A stretch of 64,000 nucleotides of DNA from Heterobasidion occidentale. Its lineage: Eukaryota > Basidiomycota > Agaricomycetes > Russulales > Bondarzewiaceae. Made by a program: the position numbers and the translations under genes. Shown piece by piece: positions 1 through 11,344 of the stretch; position 1 is the first letter of the stretch, and each line of letters opens with the position of its first letter. The notes beneath the pieces were generated by a model. It was not told where the DNA came from, ran no database searches, and saw only the letters and a list, made by a program, of their open reading frames with translations. The DNA is taken from positions 2,480,001 to 2,544,000 of the forward strand of contig JBCAQO010000004.1 in NCBI GenBank assembly GCA_039111635.1, written 5' to 3'.

Positions 1-485
1 TACATCGATAACAAGGAGAAGTTTGGATATGTAGTCCAGTTCAAGGTTCAACAAGAAAAGAAACATGCTCGGAATCCTCGGCAGCACGATCTCAAAATGA
101 CGTCGCCAGCCTGACAGGATCAAGAATTCTACTTACAACTTATGTGCTACATTTAGTATTCTGGGGTATGCAACGCGGAAGCCAGGACGACGTCTTGATT
201 GTACGTCCGGACGGTCGCCAGCTGTTTGTCAGCTCCCAGACGTTTTTATTCGCCCCACGTCACGCTTATCCCGGCCCCGCAATGTGTAGTACCACAGCAC
301 AGAAGTTCGAGGCGTCAATTTGCCGTCATGGAGACGCGTCAACATGTCTTGAAACCATGTCTCGGCAGATGACGACCACGAACCATTCCAGAGGTAGCTG
401 CAACGCCAGAGGCATGCTGGCCACAGAGACACATTCCCTGGTACGCGCGTGAACCCAGGATTAATTGAGAGCCAGATCGCTCTCT

Positions 486-1243
486 TCATCTTCTGGGCAC
501 TCCGATTCGCGATCTGATCAGCTGTGTTCGTTCACTCCCAGACCCGAGTGTTAGCCTCACTTGGCCCCCTCCAGGTAGCTCCGTAACTATGTTCCTTGGA
601 CCCAAAATGGATGACAAGGCGCCAAGCCGGCCACCATACGCCACAAGACGTCTTGCGTAGGGTTGTCGCAGGAGCCATCGAACCCGCTCCTGATATAGCT
701 GGCCAAAGGAGGAGAGAGAGTCTTGTCGCTCGCCTATTAGGAAGTTGTCTCCGTCCACCCAGTTGGGACGGGTTCATTCTACGGCGTTCAGCATTGGCCG
801 CGATCTTTCTGCTGACCCACATGCCTATTCCAACTGAGACGGAACGACATCCCTGCTGCAACATCACCTCCAGCACGCTCTCGACCTTCAAAGGCCTTCC
901 CATTCCAAAATGGCTAGCAACCAGATCTCAGTGAGTGGATGAAGCTTGACGTGAGATACCCGCAAGAAGCCAGTGTCGATAGCAGAGGTCTAACGTCAAA
1001 CGGCGCATAGGGAGCCCAACCTCCCGAAGTCGTTTCCTTGATGCTGTCTAAGTACGCAAGCGTCCCGGGAGAGACAATGAGCATTTCTTCAGATTGAAAG
1101 GTTTCTGGTGCTATCCAGTGCCCTCTTAAGAATTCACTGCCGTGGGGTGCGGGGTAGACTTTCGGGAAAAGCGCAGCAATAAAGGCGGGAGGATAATTCT
1201 CCCTGTCGAACAACATCATGATGTGACCGCAGTGTACCTCCAA
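486..1243 (-). CDS. Orphan protein, C-terminal exons only
   Basis: I do not recognise this protein. A reading frame from about 1243 runs to a donor near 985 and, after a 45-nt intron ending in CTAG, continues in frame from about 941 through a block containing GMGRPLKVESVLEVM. It then reaches a third block (about 760 to 486, start WVDGDNFLIG) that ends IGVPRR-stop at 486. The step between the second and third blocks needs a frame change near 770, either an unseen intron or an indel. No ATG is visible in the first block, so the 5' end is missing. It lies just downstream of other minus-strand orphans and could be part of the same family. Coding status is inferred only from frame continuity. Confidence 0.3.
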
Positions 1244-1381
1244 TGTCCCTCATGAACGTATGACAGGGCTCGGAGAACGCGAGAATCTCACATCGTCTTC
1301 GCTTGGATCGTCATTCGAGCCGACAAGAGCATGACTGGATGAAGAATTGCGTTCAACCCGTCCTCCACTCCGAGTTGACAT

Positions 1382-2087
1382 TCATCGCCACATCCTGCTC
1401 ATACGAGCCTTCCGCATCGCGTCGCAGTCAGACAACACAATACATGGAGGGCCTGACGACGAAGACAAACCCGTGCCCCGGTCCTCCAAATCGTATCCAT
1501 TGCCATATACTTGCTCGCGAGTCAAACTAGCATTGTTGTTGTGCTGCGCACCAAAATATTCGTCAGTAATGTTTTTGCGCTCTGAGATTGAAGAAAACGC
1601 ATACCTGAGATGCTCCGATGACTCGGACCGTCCAACGCCTTGAACGTGATCTTCAGAGTGCGGCTGGAATGATGATGACACTGCACCAGGGTGTCAATGT
1701 GCATCTGCACCTCCTGTGACGTGTTGCCGCTGGACAATGTACCACCCCTGTACGACGTATTGCTACCAGGCGACACATTTGACAGCTGATGTTTGCGAAG
1801 GGCAGGCAGAGGAGGGGCGGTAGAGGAGAGGCAGGCGGAGAAGGGGCTGGAGGGGCTGGCAGAGGAGGGGCTGGCGAAGGAGGGGCTGGCGGAGGAGGGG
1901 CTGGCGAGGAGGGGCTGGCGGAGGAGGGCTGGCGGAGGAGGGCTGGCGGAGGAGGGGCAGGTCGAGACAGGGCAGAACAGGGAATGCGATCGTGGTCGTA
2001 TAGGAGACCGCAGAAGGCGACTGTTAGACGCTGCTCTCTTCTTGAGTATTTCTGCGTGCTTTTTCTCTGGGAAGACGGCTGATATCA
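1382..2087 (-). CDS. Orphan Ser/Pro/Ala-rich protein with C-terminal SIM-like motif
   Basis: Unrecognised. The frame starts without an ATG at about 2087, so an upstream exon is required, possibly from the gene ending at 2085. It crosses a low-complexity Ser-Pro-Ala tract (about 1970-1790) encoded by a G-rich tandem repeat, then a more ordinary segment (VQMHIDTLVQ, LKITFKALDG). A short intron (GTATGC...TCTCAG near 1600-1580) joins it to a last exon that ends at 1382. The last exon carries CIVLSDCD about 15 residues before the stop, which resembles a SUMO-interaction motif (hydrophobic core followed by acidic residues). Gene status is tentative; the motif reading is inference. Confidence 0.3.
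1790..1970 (+). repeat. G-rich short tandem repeat
   Basis: Imperfect 15-bp units of the type GGAGGAGGGGCTGGC are repeated about ten times. The plus strand has dense G3-G4 runs that could fold as G-quadruplexes. Read on the minus strand it encodes a Ser-Pro-Ser-Ser-Ala-type tract. Confidence 0.8.
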
Positions 2088-3213
2088 CAGTCGATCAGTG
2101 GAAAGTGCGCCCCCTAATGGAGGGAGGGTCTGTGCAACCCTCACGATCTCAGCGTCACTATCGTCCTGATCCAGCCCGATCTGTGTCTCCATGTAAAACA
2201 CGCGCACGTTGACGCAATCGTCTGCGGATAGATAAGAGGCTGAACAGTAGTAATCCTCCCATCTTCTGTCTTTTTTTGGAGCCGATGATGCACGATCGTC
2301 ACCCACAGCATTGCCAGGTACGTTGTCTGTGGCGGGGGTTTGTAGGACACAATCGTGAACGGTTTCCCGTTAAGTCGCCACCGATCGGCCTGAGGTCACC
2401 GAATGCGCTGACCTCTCCCGCTTGTCGAGCGCTCCAAGAGTATGCAATATTGATTCGTGCGAGCTTGAGAAGCTCCCAAGTCGTCTTCATTTCGGACCCC
2501 AGGTTGGATAGCCCTGTGTGACGATGGTGACTCCACGGATGCGAGCGCCCAAGATGAACTTATCCAGTTGGTCGAAAGCAAATGACAAAGAGGCCTGAGC
2601 CTTAGGACGATCACGCCACTAGAAAGCAAGACATGAGATATGAGCAGAAACCTCAACCCTGTAAAGCACTCACTTTCGGCCCAAACCCCTGCTCAATCCT
2701 CCAGACAAGAAAGCTGATGAATCCAAAGCAGTCGAGAAAGGGACGACGTAATCGCCAAAAGGTGATATGTGCATCCTCTTCAGTTTTCCAGGGATAGACA
2801 ATCCCTTCCTGCAACACACTAACCTCGAGAGGCCGGTTGCCATCCCAGTCAAAATGTCTCTCAACGCACTGGTACAACGGATGATAAAAGCTCTGATCTG
2901 GTTGTGTCCTTGACCAATCCTGGGCGAATGGTCCGAGAAGGGAAGCAATAAAAGTCATGACTTGCTTCGGAGGCTGGAAAAATCCATTCCGAAGAGTCAC
3001 CCCTGATGGATCAGGATCAACTGGGATGAAGGGCCTCCAGGGAAAACGCGAGTCATGAGGAGCTGGATCTACTGCCCAATCGTACGGTTTCAGGCGTCCG
3101 GCACGAGATGGATCAGCGTCGAAGGTCACGTCCGCTGGCGGGTGAATGCGTTTCTGGAGATGTAAGATGTGGAACTCATGGTAGGGCAGGGGCGAAATGC
3201 GACAACTACCCAT
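2085..3213 (-). CDS. Orphan protein of the VYP...WRLRR.FL family (copy A)
   Basis: Unrecognised, but clearly protein-like. Translation starts at ATG 3213 (MGSCRISPLPYHEF). Exon 1 is about 180 codons and ends FGPK at a GTGAGT donor (about 2673). A second exon (WRDRPKAQASLSF...) is followed by exons that read GYPTWGPK, KTTWELLKLARINIAYSW and KPFTIVSYKPPPQTT, then RWEDYYCSASYLSADD after an intron near 2295-2240. The stop is at 2085. Two frame steps, near 2491 (AAAA to AAA) and 2364 (GGGG to GGG), look like single-base homopolymer losses. The block VYPWKTEED..ITFWRLRRPFL matches VYPTHEKD...YIWRLRRAFL of the gene at 7799-8759, so the two are paralogues. No catalytic motif or membrane segment is evident. 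Confidence 0.5.
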
Positions 3214-3383
3214 GCCGACTGCTGCGACCTCGTGACTTCAACCCAGGGGTATTGGTCTCGGAGACGGAGGCTTTCATTGTTGAAAAGATCGAAGCGGAAC
3301 AATTGCTGGAGGAGAGTGCGTCGACGTGAAGGAGACGAAAAGTAGAGGTCTCAACAGATGTGGCACAAGAGCGGCACAAGACA

Positions 3384-4681
3384 TTTCTGGAGGAAAAACG
3401 CTCTCAGAAACTGCCTAGACAGCCGCGGAAAACACGGTACCGCCCAGTGACGACCGCGGGATGACTGGAAGGAAAGGGAGACTTGAAGATGAAGGAATAA
3501 AGCTTTCAACCGATAAGGACGCCACAAGACAAATTCTGGAGGAAAAACGCTCTCAGAAACTGCCTAGACAGCCGCGAAACACGATGCTGCCCAACGACGA
3601 CCGCCTGAGGACTATGAGTGGGGCAACTTGAAGTCATGTGAGCTCCGCTCCCACGGTCAGCGATTTCGGTCCCACGGTCACTCTTTGGCCGAATGTCTGT
3701 ACGGACGTCGTCATATTACCAGCTCTTAGCTCTATCGACAAATTTCTGAGAGTGACCCTCCTCCGGGAATGGGTTGCTCTCACTCCGCCACCGTCTATCC
3801 TCCTGTCGAGCAGCTTTCTGAGAGCGATTTTCCTCCAGAAGTGCGTTGTCATTCCCCCGACATCAAGCGGCCGTAGTCAGACGGCGTCGCGTGTTTAGCG
3901 GCTGTCGGGAGACATTTCTGAGAGCGACCTTCCTCCAGAAATGTGATGTTCCCAGGCCATCTTCGTATATCCTCTCGGCAATCAGCTTTCTGAGAGCGGC
4001 CTTCCTCCAGAAATGCGCTGCCCATAGGCCGTCGTTCTTTGCGTCCCACCCTGCCATCAAGCGGGTGTAGTCAGATGGCGTTGCGCGGCTGTTGAGACAC
4101 ATATCTTAGAGCGTCTTCCTCCATGAATGTGTTATCCCCATCTCTCCCCCCAACGAGCAGTTTTCTGAGAGCGACTTTCCTCCAGAAATGTGCTGTTTGC
4201 CGGCCACCTCTATCGTCCTGTCGAGCTTTTTGAGAGCGACCTTCCTCCAGAAATGCGTTGTCCCCAGAGCCTTTCCATTTATCCTCCCGGCAACCAGCTT
4301 TCTGAGAGTGACCTTCCTCCAGATATGCGTTGCCCATAGGCCGAAGCTCTTTCCATCGCACCTTGCCATCGAGCTACCGCAATCAGACGGCGGCGCGCGG
4401 TTCGCGGCTGTCGAGAGACATTTCTGAGAGCGAGGTTCCTCCAGAAATGTGATGTTCCCAGGCCATCTTCGTATATCCTCTCGGCAATCAGCTTTCTGAG
4501 AGCGAGGTTCCTCCAGAAATGCGTTGCTCGTAGGCCCTCGTCCTTTGCGTCCCACCCTGCCATCAAGCGGCCGTAGCCCAATGGCGTCGCGCGGCTTCTG
4601 AGAGCGATGTTCCTCCAGAAATGTGTTGTCCCCATCTAACCTCCCAACGAGCAGCTTTCTGAGAGCGATTTTCCTCCAGAG
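3384..4681. repeat. Array of about 14 quasi-palindromic 27-bp elements
   Basis: A 27-bp element TTTCTGAGAGCGACCTTCCT followed by CCAGAAA recurs. Its ends (TTTCTG / CAGAAA) are complementary, so each copy can form an imperfect hairpin. Copies begin near 3384 and 3534 in one orientation, then near 3743, 3815, 3915, 3987, 4100, 4162, 4224, 4299, 4421, 4493, 4596 and 4655 in the opposite orientation. Copies at 3743, 4100 and 4655 are diverged. Spacers of 40-100 bp are also partly related (for example the GCGGCTGTCGAGAGACA type). The spacing is irregular. There is no transposase or terminal repeat around it. The long minus-strand open frames across it are by-products of the repeat. Confidence 0.85.
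3850..4600 (+). repeat. Higher-order direct duplication, 506-bp offset
   Basis: The block at about 3850-4095 recurs at about 4356-4600 with a constant 506-bp offset. Both contain the same pair of palindromic elements (3915 and 3987 versus 4421 and 4493) and the same spacer (TGTGATGTTCCCAGGCCATC...). The two blocks differ at scattered positions, so this is a fairly recent duplication inside the array. Confidence 0.75.
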
Positions 4682-4689
4682 ATCCACTA

Positions 4690-6240
4690 CTTTTAAGCCG
4701 TGGTTCTTTGCGACTCCATCAGGCAGCGTGCTGCTTCACCGCGTTGCACATAATGATGGAAAATATTCACAACGAGACTGGACCTACGAATTGCGATGCT
4801 ACTGAGATCATCCTCTGCATCAAGAGGAAGATGGACTGGGCATCGCGCTGGATCTCTCATCGTCGCTTCACATTCGCTGAGCGGTGAGCCGCCTTTGCCG
4901 CAGCAGAGGACATCTTCTCCGGTTTTTTGCCTCAATCTTCTGGTCGAAGAAGCGTGGCCTTATGCTTATACCTGGACTCACCTTCTCCAACAAACTCATC
5001 AGTCGCCTCGAGGGATTCTATACGACTTTAATAAGGTCCGCATACCGACCAGCTTTGGGCTACTGAGGCATATCATGCTCATTGGGGCGCAGAACACGGA
5101 TCTCGCCACGCTCACAGAAGCCACCGCGTACGCTGTTGTCGAGTTTGGTGGATGGAAGAACGACGCGCTGCCTTGAAAGTGCACATCGATTGTTCGACGT
5201 GCGAGAACGTCGTTGGGGATATGTGTCGGGTACGTGACGTCCTCAACTACCATCCGTTTGCGCTTGCATTCATTCGCTCACCATACTCGCTCTCCATTCG
5301 CATTCGCCTTTCTCCTTAAACCCTTTCACACTTCGCGTTTCGTTTGCGCTCCTCGCACCCTCACCACACATCACGACCTACTCTCAATCATGAACCCCAA
5401 ATACGCTTGGTACCGTCTTAAAGTCTCGACCTCGTTCCACATCGACGCGCTGCGGGGCAAGATTCGATTTTTCTTCGGACGTCATCCGCCCGATTGTGGG
5501 TTCATTCAATCTGTTCGCGCAGAATTGTAGGTTTTTTGTTGTCTTTTCTGCCGCATCCCTGATCTACAACCACAGCCTTGATATTGATGCCGAGGGTTAC
5601 ATTGGCACTGTTGGAAGGAGGGAAGAGGTAGGGGAGAGAGGTGAAAGAGCAGTGAATTCGGAGACGTAGGTAGTGGGATGAAAAGACAGGACATTTCATA
5701 CGGTTTGCAGGTCTGGGGTCAAAATTCACGCGGCAGAGAAGATGTCTCAGAGGGCCCTACAGCGCGGTATGTTGTCTTCACTCTCATAAATTGTAAAGAA
5801 GCTAATGAGGAGGTAACTTAAACTGGGATGCTATTCTAGTTCATGCAAGTTGTCCAGCCAGTTTTCCCTGAAGCAATTTGCATTGCCTATCCTGTGAACT
5901 CTTCCCTCCATCACTCCTCGTTGTTATCCTCGTTGTCGCCCTCGTTGTTGCCATCGCCCATCGCCTCGCCTGGCTCCCCCTCGTCTTCGCGCCCGTGTTC
6001 TTGCCCACGCACGCTCCTCGTCCTTGTTTTGAGTGACGTTGATGCCAGCCGTGCGGCGCGTGGTTTCGAACTGCTCGACTGCCTTGTCTTCTTCGGTAAG
6101 ATACTACACGAAGAAATGGACTTTGTCACATTCCATCGGCCGCATACATACAGTTGACGCGGGGATCTTCGATTTACACCCGCAAGCGTGACCACACGAA
6201 ATGCGACAGCAAGGAAAGGAGAACGCACGTCGAGTCAGCA
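4690..6240. other. No supported gene
   Basis: Open frames exist on both strands, for example a plus-strand frame at 4796-5176 and another at 5213-5530, but none is recognisable, and I could not chain them by splice signals into a convincing product. A plus-strand stretch near 4770-4880 (CIKRKMDWASRWISHRRF) has protein-like composition and may be an exon of an unrecognised gene. Confidence 0.3.
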
Positions 6241-6269
6241 GTCCCGGAGCCCACCGGCCCAGACGTTCA

Positions 6270-6757
6270 CAGCGAGCGAACAGTCGACGCTCAAGGAGTT
6301 CCGTGTACGTGCCCCTGTCCCTTCGATGCTGCCGTGACCACACCATACTCACAGCCGTAGCAGACACACCTCCCCGAGATATTTGCGAGCATGTACGACA
6401 AGCTGGATGCGAAGACAGCGCTCTATGGCGCAAATAAAGATCTGATCGTCATATCCAGCGACATACAGCGGTTCCTTCGGTGTGCTCCGCTGGTTTGGCT
6501 TCAACAGCTCGTGTTCCCACACACCGGCTGACACGTGCCCCCTTGCGCCGCAGGCGTACGAGTTCTTCATGAATGATCCGGGCTCCCTGACGTAGATTTT
6601 CTGGCTCTTCAAGCCTTTGCTCTCCGCCAACACCCTCGCGAAGACAAAGGTCGCTGGGAGCGGCGCACATGCGATCGGGGCAGAGCTGTGGCTGCTCATC
6701 ATCAACGACAAGCTTCCAACGTGATACGGCGACACCGTGGCCGACACCCCATTCTGA
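6270..6757 (+). pseudogene. Decayed SEC14-like (CRAL-TRIO) phosphatidylinositol-transfer protein
   Basis: The plus strand reads TFTASEQSTLKEFR near 6263-6303 (similar to the N-terminal CRAL-TRIO-N helix), then after a gap PQAYEFFMND, then IFWLFKPLLSANTLAKTKV, then a segment like GAELWLLIINDKLPT, and finally YGDTVADTPF before the stop at 6757. This order matches the C-terminal half of SEC14 proteins (YPE..., W.F...KPLL...T..KI, LP..YGG). In-frame stops interrupt it at about 6593 (TAG) and about 6722 (TGA), and the middle of the domain is not found. These are substitutions to stops, not homopolymer slips, so real decay is likely. Homology is by eye and the N-terminal part is weak. Confidence 0.35.
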
Positions 6758-7798
6758 TCATGTCCCCCCCTTTCCTCCAATTCCTTTGTGCCGCATTTGC
6801 ACCTCTTAAAGGCGCCTTCAAAGCACTCCATCACCGCGCTCTCCCACTTTTCCTTCTTGATCTGCGTCCACAAAGTGTCCCTCGTCCAGCATGCGGACTG
6901 CAGGCCCACCGCCATGCAAGGCAACGGCATGAACGTGAACGAGACACAGAGCGCGCGCTCCGCGTCCGGCAGGCGCGTCTGCAGTGCCGTAGCTAGAGGC
7001 GAGGGTCAGGGCGCCGCGCCGGGGTGGACCCGGCGATGCGGAGGGCTTGCGTTGTGCAGTACTTAGTGATTTTCCAGTAGCCGGTAGCGCGTCCTGTGGC
7101 AGGGACGGGGCGGAGTCGGGGCGGGCAGGAGGACAAACAAGATGAGTAACGATGAGGGTGTTGAGTTTATTGAGGGTGGCCTCGCCGCTGTCTTCGAGAT
7201 CGGAGACGCCTTGCGCGACGAGCCATGGATGTGTCAGTGGCACAGCATAGTGAAGAGGCGCGCAGCTCTGTCCAGGACATATGTTAGCAAGAATAGAACG
7301 TTTGCGTAGAGACTAGAGTGATCCACATTCAACTTTTATTATCTTTTTGCGAAACAGTTTATGATACGCAACACTGGTCAGTCTCGTGTGCGCTTGACCG
7401 AGATGTAACATGTGTGTGCGGTTTTGTTTTTCGTGTGTGATGTCATTCTCGTGTGTTCGGGAGTTGTGCAGTCTCGTGGGGAGCTTAGTTTTCGTGGGAA
7501 CCTCCATTGTCGTGCGGAATGAATAAAACGACACTTTGACCGCCATACACAGCAAGGCTTCAACCACGCAGCATTATAGACGACAAATGTTCATCGACAT
7601 CACTAATATGAACACCAAATAACCACGTTCTTTTGTACATCATGATACGAAACTTCTCAGTGGGGACTACTCATAAACATACAACACAAGACAAAGCACA
7701 CGACTGCCAACTGACCACAATACGAAGCGCTCATACGATCAGAGATGGTGGAACTTGAAAAATCTGTCTTTTCGATCGAGTGGGATGACCTGTCCTAA
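6758..7798. other. No supported gene
   Basis: The first part (to about 7250) is GC-rich, and the rest is AT-richer. Open frames occur on both strands but none has recognisable motifs or neighbouring splice signals that extend it. Confidence 0.3.
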
Positions 7799-8759
7799 TC
7801 ACAATGACTGCTCTCTATCCGCTTCAACATGGATCAAACTGGAGCCTTCGTCGTCGGATTGTACAAGATCAACTGTCGCCATGCCTTCTGGTCAGCTGAC
7901 GTCCGTTCCAGATTCAGCTGACTTACCCTCCTCTGCTTCCTGTGTTCCGGATGCTAGATAGGCGAGGCGAGGCGGGATATCATCATCGAACAGAAATTGG
8001 TCCCCGCTGATGGAGTACTTGCGTTCGCGCCATGCGAACCACATCCTGACATTTTCTTCTCCAAACGAATCATACCCTTGGCTGATATGTCGCCACAAAA
8101 AGGATCGCCATTTCCTTCGTTTCATGTCTCTGTTGAGCAGCGCCGCCCAATCTAGGACCAAGTACGATCAGCAAGCCACATTCTCAGATAAAACAAAACA
8201 CTCAACTCATTTGGGCCACGTCCGGCACAGTGTAAGGAACCTGGCCCACAGCCTGCTCATCCTCACGGTAGAACATTCGCTGTGCGCGATCGTGACCGTA
8301 ACCAGAGTACTCCCGATACAGGTACCCGTGGATCTTTGGCCATCGCCAGTTACTTCCCATCTGATCATTGCAACTGGCCGCGTAAATTGCCTTAAGAAAC
8401 GCACGCCGCAGCCTCCAGATGTACGTGTATTCGCACATGTGTCTCGGCGACATCTCTAGATCCTTCTCGTGTGTAGGATAGACGATGGGTGAGCCGTCGG
8501 GGTGCCGCAGTGACTCGAAGAAAGCCATAGCCTTGTTCATGAGGGTGAGGGGGATAGAATAGCACCAAGGCATGACGCAGGGATGTTCTTCCGTCTGGTC
8601 ATCGTCAAGCTGGTGAACAGTAGATAAGAGAACGCGGCACAGGGGACCATTGCCGTCGAGAAACACTCTGCAACGAGGCGCGTCGCTCCTGTCTGGCATG
8701 CTAGGCAACTCGGGGAATGCCAACCTGTTGTCATGATTGCAAGAGCGTTGTTCACTCAT
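7799..8759 (-). CDS. Orphan protein of the VYP...WRLRR.FL family (copy B), C-terminal SIM-like motif
   Basis: Unrecognised family; paralogue of the gene at 2085-3213. I chose ATG 8759 (MSEQRSCNHDNRLAF) because the upstream in-frame extension lacks an ATG. Exon 1 contains IVYPTHEKDLEMS and YIWRLRRAFLKAIYAASC. A second exon (about 8150-7925) reads WAALLNRDMKRRKWRSFLW and ISGDQFLFDDDIPPRLAYLA. The join near 8205 needs either an unusual splice or one lost A. A 42-nt intron (GTAAGT...CCAGAAG, with a CTGAC branch-like site) leads to a last exon MATVDLVQSDDEGSSLIHVE ending at 7799. VDLVQSDDE is a good SUMO-interaction-like motif. An upstream frame near 9040-8910 (YDDYICCRLSNEDCV) may be an additional 5' exon. 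Confidence 0.45.
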
Positions 8760-9364
8760 CTTCCTTTGATATGGCACTAGAGTGATGTGGTACGTTGCCA
8801 AAGGGCATATCAATATGTGGGAGAGGCAGATCGGATTAAATAGACACACGAGGCGCAATTTCACTCACTGCGAGCAGGACAAACCCCGTCGTGTCAGTCC
8901 GACGTACTAGGTCGCCGCAAGTCCATGATCGAATATGATGTGTCAACAACGTGCAAAGCCTTCCCCTCATCAGAGCATAATTGTCTAACGCAGTCTTCGT
9001 TCGAGAGCCTGCAACAAATGTAGTCATCGTAGGTCATGAAGGTGAATAAGGTCGTGTATAACCGGCCATACACACTCATACGCCTCACCCGGATATTTCC
9101 GGGACGTGGGAAATTTCCCTTGGCAAACTTTCGCTGCTTCGGGCATTGCCAGGCTGGCCATTTCCACAACGCACTCCGTGACGGACCTCCTCTTTCTGCG
9201 ACTCTCTCGACATCCGTCTCCCCTTCCACGAAGGTATTCACTTGCTCATTGCAGGTGGTATCGGGTGACCGACATCACTCAGTCTTGCTCATTGCAGGAC
9301 TGCTGTGCTCGACGAGTAAACTTCGAATGTCCATCGCTTCAGCCTTTCGACGTCCAGACAAATC

Positions 9365-11344
9365 ATGCTATTGAATCCTGAAGATGCGGAGCTAGCTCGC
9401 TCCATGAAGAAACCACCGCCGAAGGATCTTGTGGCGAGGATGCACGCTGTTATGGGGTTTGCGTCGGCGAGGTATGTTCACTCTGTCACGCACGATCTCA
9501 GCCTTTCTCACACAAGATTATGCTAGTGCGTCTCTGCCACCCAGCACCTTGCGAGTGCCATCGCCTCTTGCGCACACTAAGCGGGTGTTATCCAAGTCTG
9601 CTTTGTGCCCCATTGCGTAAGTCTGATATGCGTGCCTTCCAGACGCCGCCGATATAGATCATACCATAGGAAACATGCGGCACGATCCGAACGACCCTTG
9701 CAACAGAGTGCAGCATCTTCGCATCCTACATTTGCCGTACGCCGACAGAAGTCTTTCTATGAATCAAAAAATTCTTCAACTATAGCGGTAGCCTCGAACA
9801 CAATCTCGCCACGATATATCTCAAAAACGAAGCCTCTTTTGTCTCTTGGCTCAAAGCCAATCAAAACATCTCGCACACAAGCATCATCTCTTGACACTGG
9901 TTTTCCACGATCTGGCACAGGAACCGTGCCGGCGCCCCCACCTCTCTTCAATTCCTCAAATACTCCAGCATCAGCTCTAGAGGATGCTTCGTTGCCAACG
10001 GTCTCAGAGGCATTACCTATTCCTCCATCCTCTCCACTCAGTTCTCTCACGTCTGAAGATGATGATGTTGAGGTAGAGCTGCCCACGAAAGTACCTTTGC
10101 CAAAGCAATCTGACTCATCTGCTCGATCGGACACTCGCGCGATGTATGTATCAATGAATACATACAAATTGTCACTTATTCTCGACTTTCTACAGTATTT
10201 TGACTTACCCCTTTGTTGGCCATGGCGCGATTGATATCGGACCACAGGATATGGAGCGACTAAAACCTCGCAGATTCTTAAATGATAATCTCATTAATCT
10301 TGGTTTAAAGTAAGTGTTCGATTTTATCCGAAACCCGAGTGCTCGCTCATATGAACACAAAGACTGTGGTATGCCAAGTCAAGGGTGAAGGATTCTGTTG
10401 CTATGGACCAGGTACACATATATAGCACGTTTTTCTATACGCGATTGTGAGTTACGTCTCATGGAGCGCTGTGAAGATCGCTTATTTTTTTTTCGTAGAC
10501 GAGCTGGCTATGAAGCAGCCAAAAGTCATACAAACAGAGTCGATATCTTCAGCAAGAAGTTCTTGATCGTCCCTATACATGATGAGTGCGAGCAAGCTTC
10601 TTAGTTCCGTGACTACATTGCTGAGACATGACTGATAGGGCGGAACAGCATTGGTACTTGGCAGTCATAAGCCATCCACAAGGCCTATTCGAGCGCCCGC
10701 CAGCTAAATACAATACTGTTTTTGCCGTTGATTCGGCGCACCGACTTGGATGGACTATGTTGTCGGATAGCGAAGGCTCGACTACATCAAGTTGGGTCCA
10801 CGCGTGAGCCATAACGATGATGATCGTTTCACTGTTACTCCTAATTGATCTTTGCCAGTACGCAAATCTTTATATTCGATTCTCTCAACCGAAAGCGTCG
10901 GAATACGGGCCGGCGCTTAGCTGAGTATCTATGTGAGGAGGTCAAGGCCCGAATCAATATCACGCCTCTGTTCGAACCGCATGCAAAACAGTTTGAGGTG
11001 GGTCACATTTGTTGTGTATGATGTATGCCTCGAATGAATGTCCTCGTCAGGTGCCCATGCAACCCAATCAGTATGATTGTGGCTTGTACCTTCTCCACTT
11101 CAACTATCTTTTCATGAAAAACCCGGATATGTTCATGAGACCGACATCGGTAAGTCTTCACGATGCTTGCTATCACGAATCCTGATCTATTGCCCTTGGG
11201 CCATCATGCAAGACATTGAAGAAGGGGCATGCATCAGGGGCAGAAATAGAATGGGAGGCGGGCGTCGTTCCCACCATGCGTGAGATGCTGAAGGCAGAAC
11301 TCCTCAAACTTTCTGATGAATGGCAACAGCTCTCGGGAAGGTGA
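9365..11344 (+). CDS. Ulp/SENP-type SUMO protease (peptidase C48)
   Basis: Cysteine protease of the Ulp1/Ulp2 (SENP) family, which cleaves SUMO from substrates or matures SUMO. I can splice nine exons cleanly: ATG 9365, exon 1 to 9471, exon 2 from 9643 to 10143, exon 3 from 10196 to 10309, and onward to TGA 11342-11344, giving about 480 residues. The first 200 residues are basic then Ser/Pro-rich, with an acidic patch EDDDVEVELP that could act as an inverted SUMO-binding motif. The protease domain follows: DMERLKPRRFLNDNLINLGL, VDIFSKKFLIVPIHDE, HWYLAVISHP (catalytic His), IFIFDSLN (Asp), and VPMQPNQYDCGLYLLHF (Gln and Cys). The full triad and oxyanion Gln are present, so it should be active. 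VDIFSKKF and the insertion pattern are closer to Ulp2/SENP6-7 than to Ulp1, though this is by eye. No transposon frame adjoins it. Confidence 0.85.

Noticed and set aside
4106..4687. 193-residue minus-strand frame across the palindrome array (FLEE.RSQK repeats)
   Set aside because: Several frames and both strands are open here because the repeat lacks stops. The peptides are direct translations of the repeat, with no start context or splice support.
9365..11344. SUMO-protease gene as part of a KDZ- or MULE-type transposon
   Set aside because: No transposase, terminal repeats or target duplication were seen nearby, and the gene has nine well-formed exons typical of a host gene.
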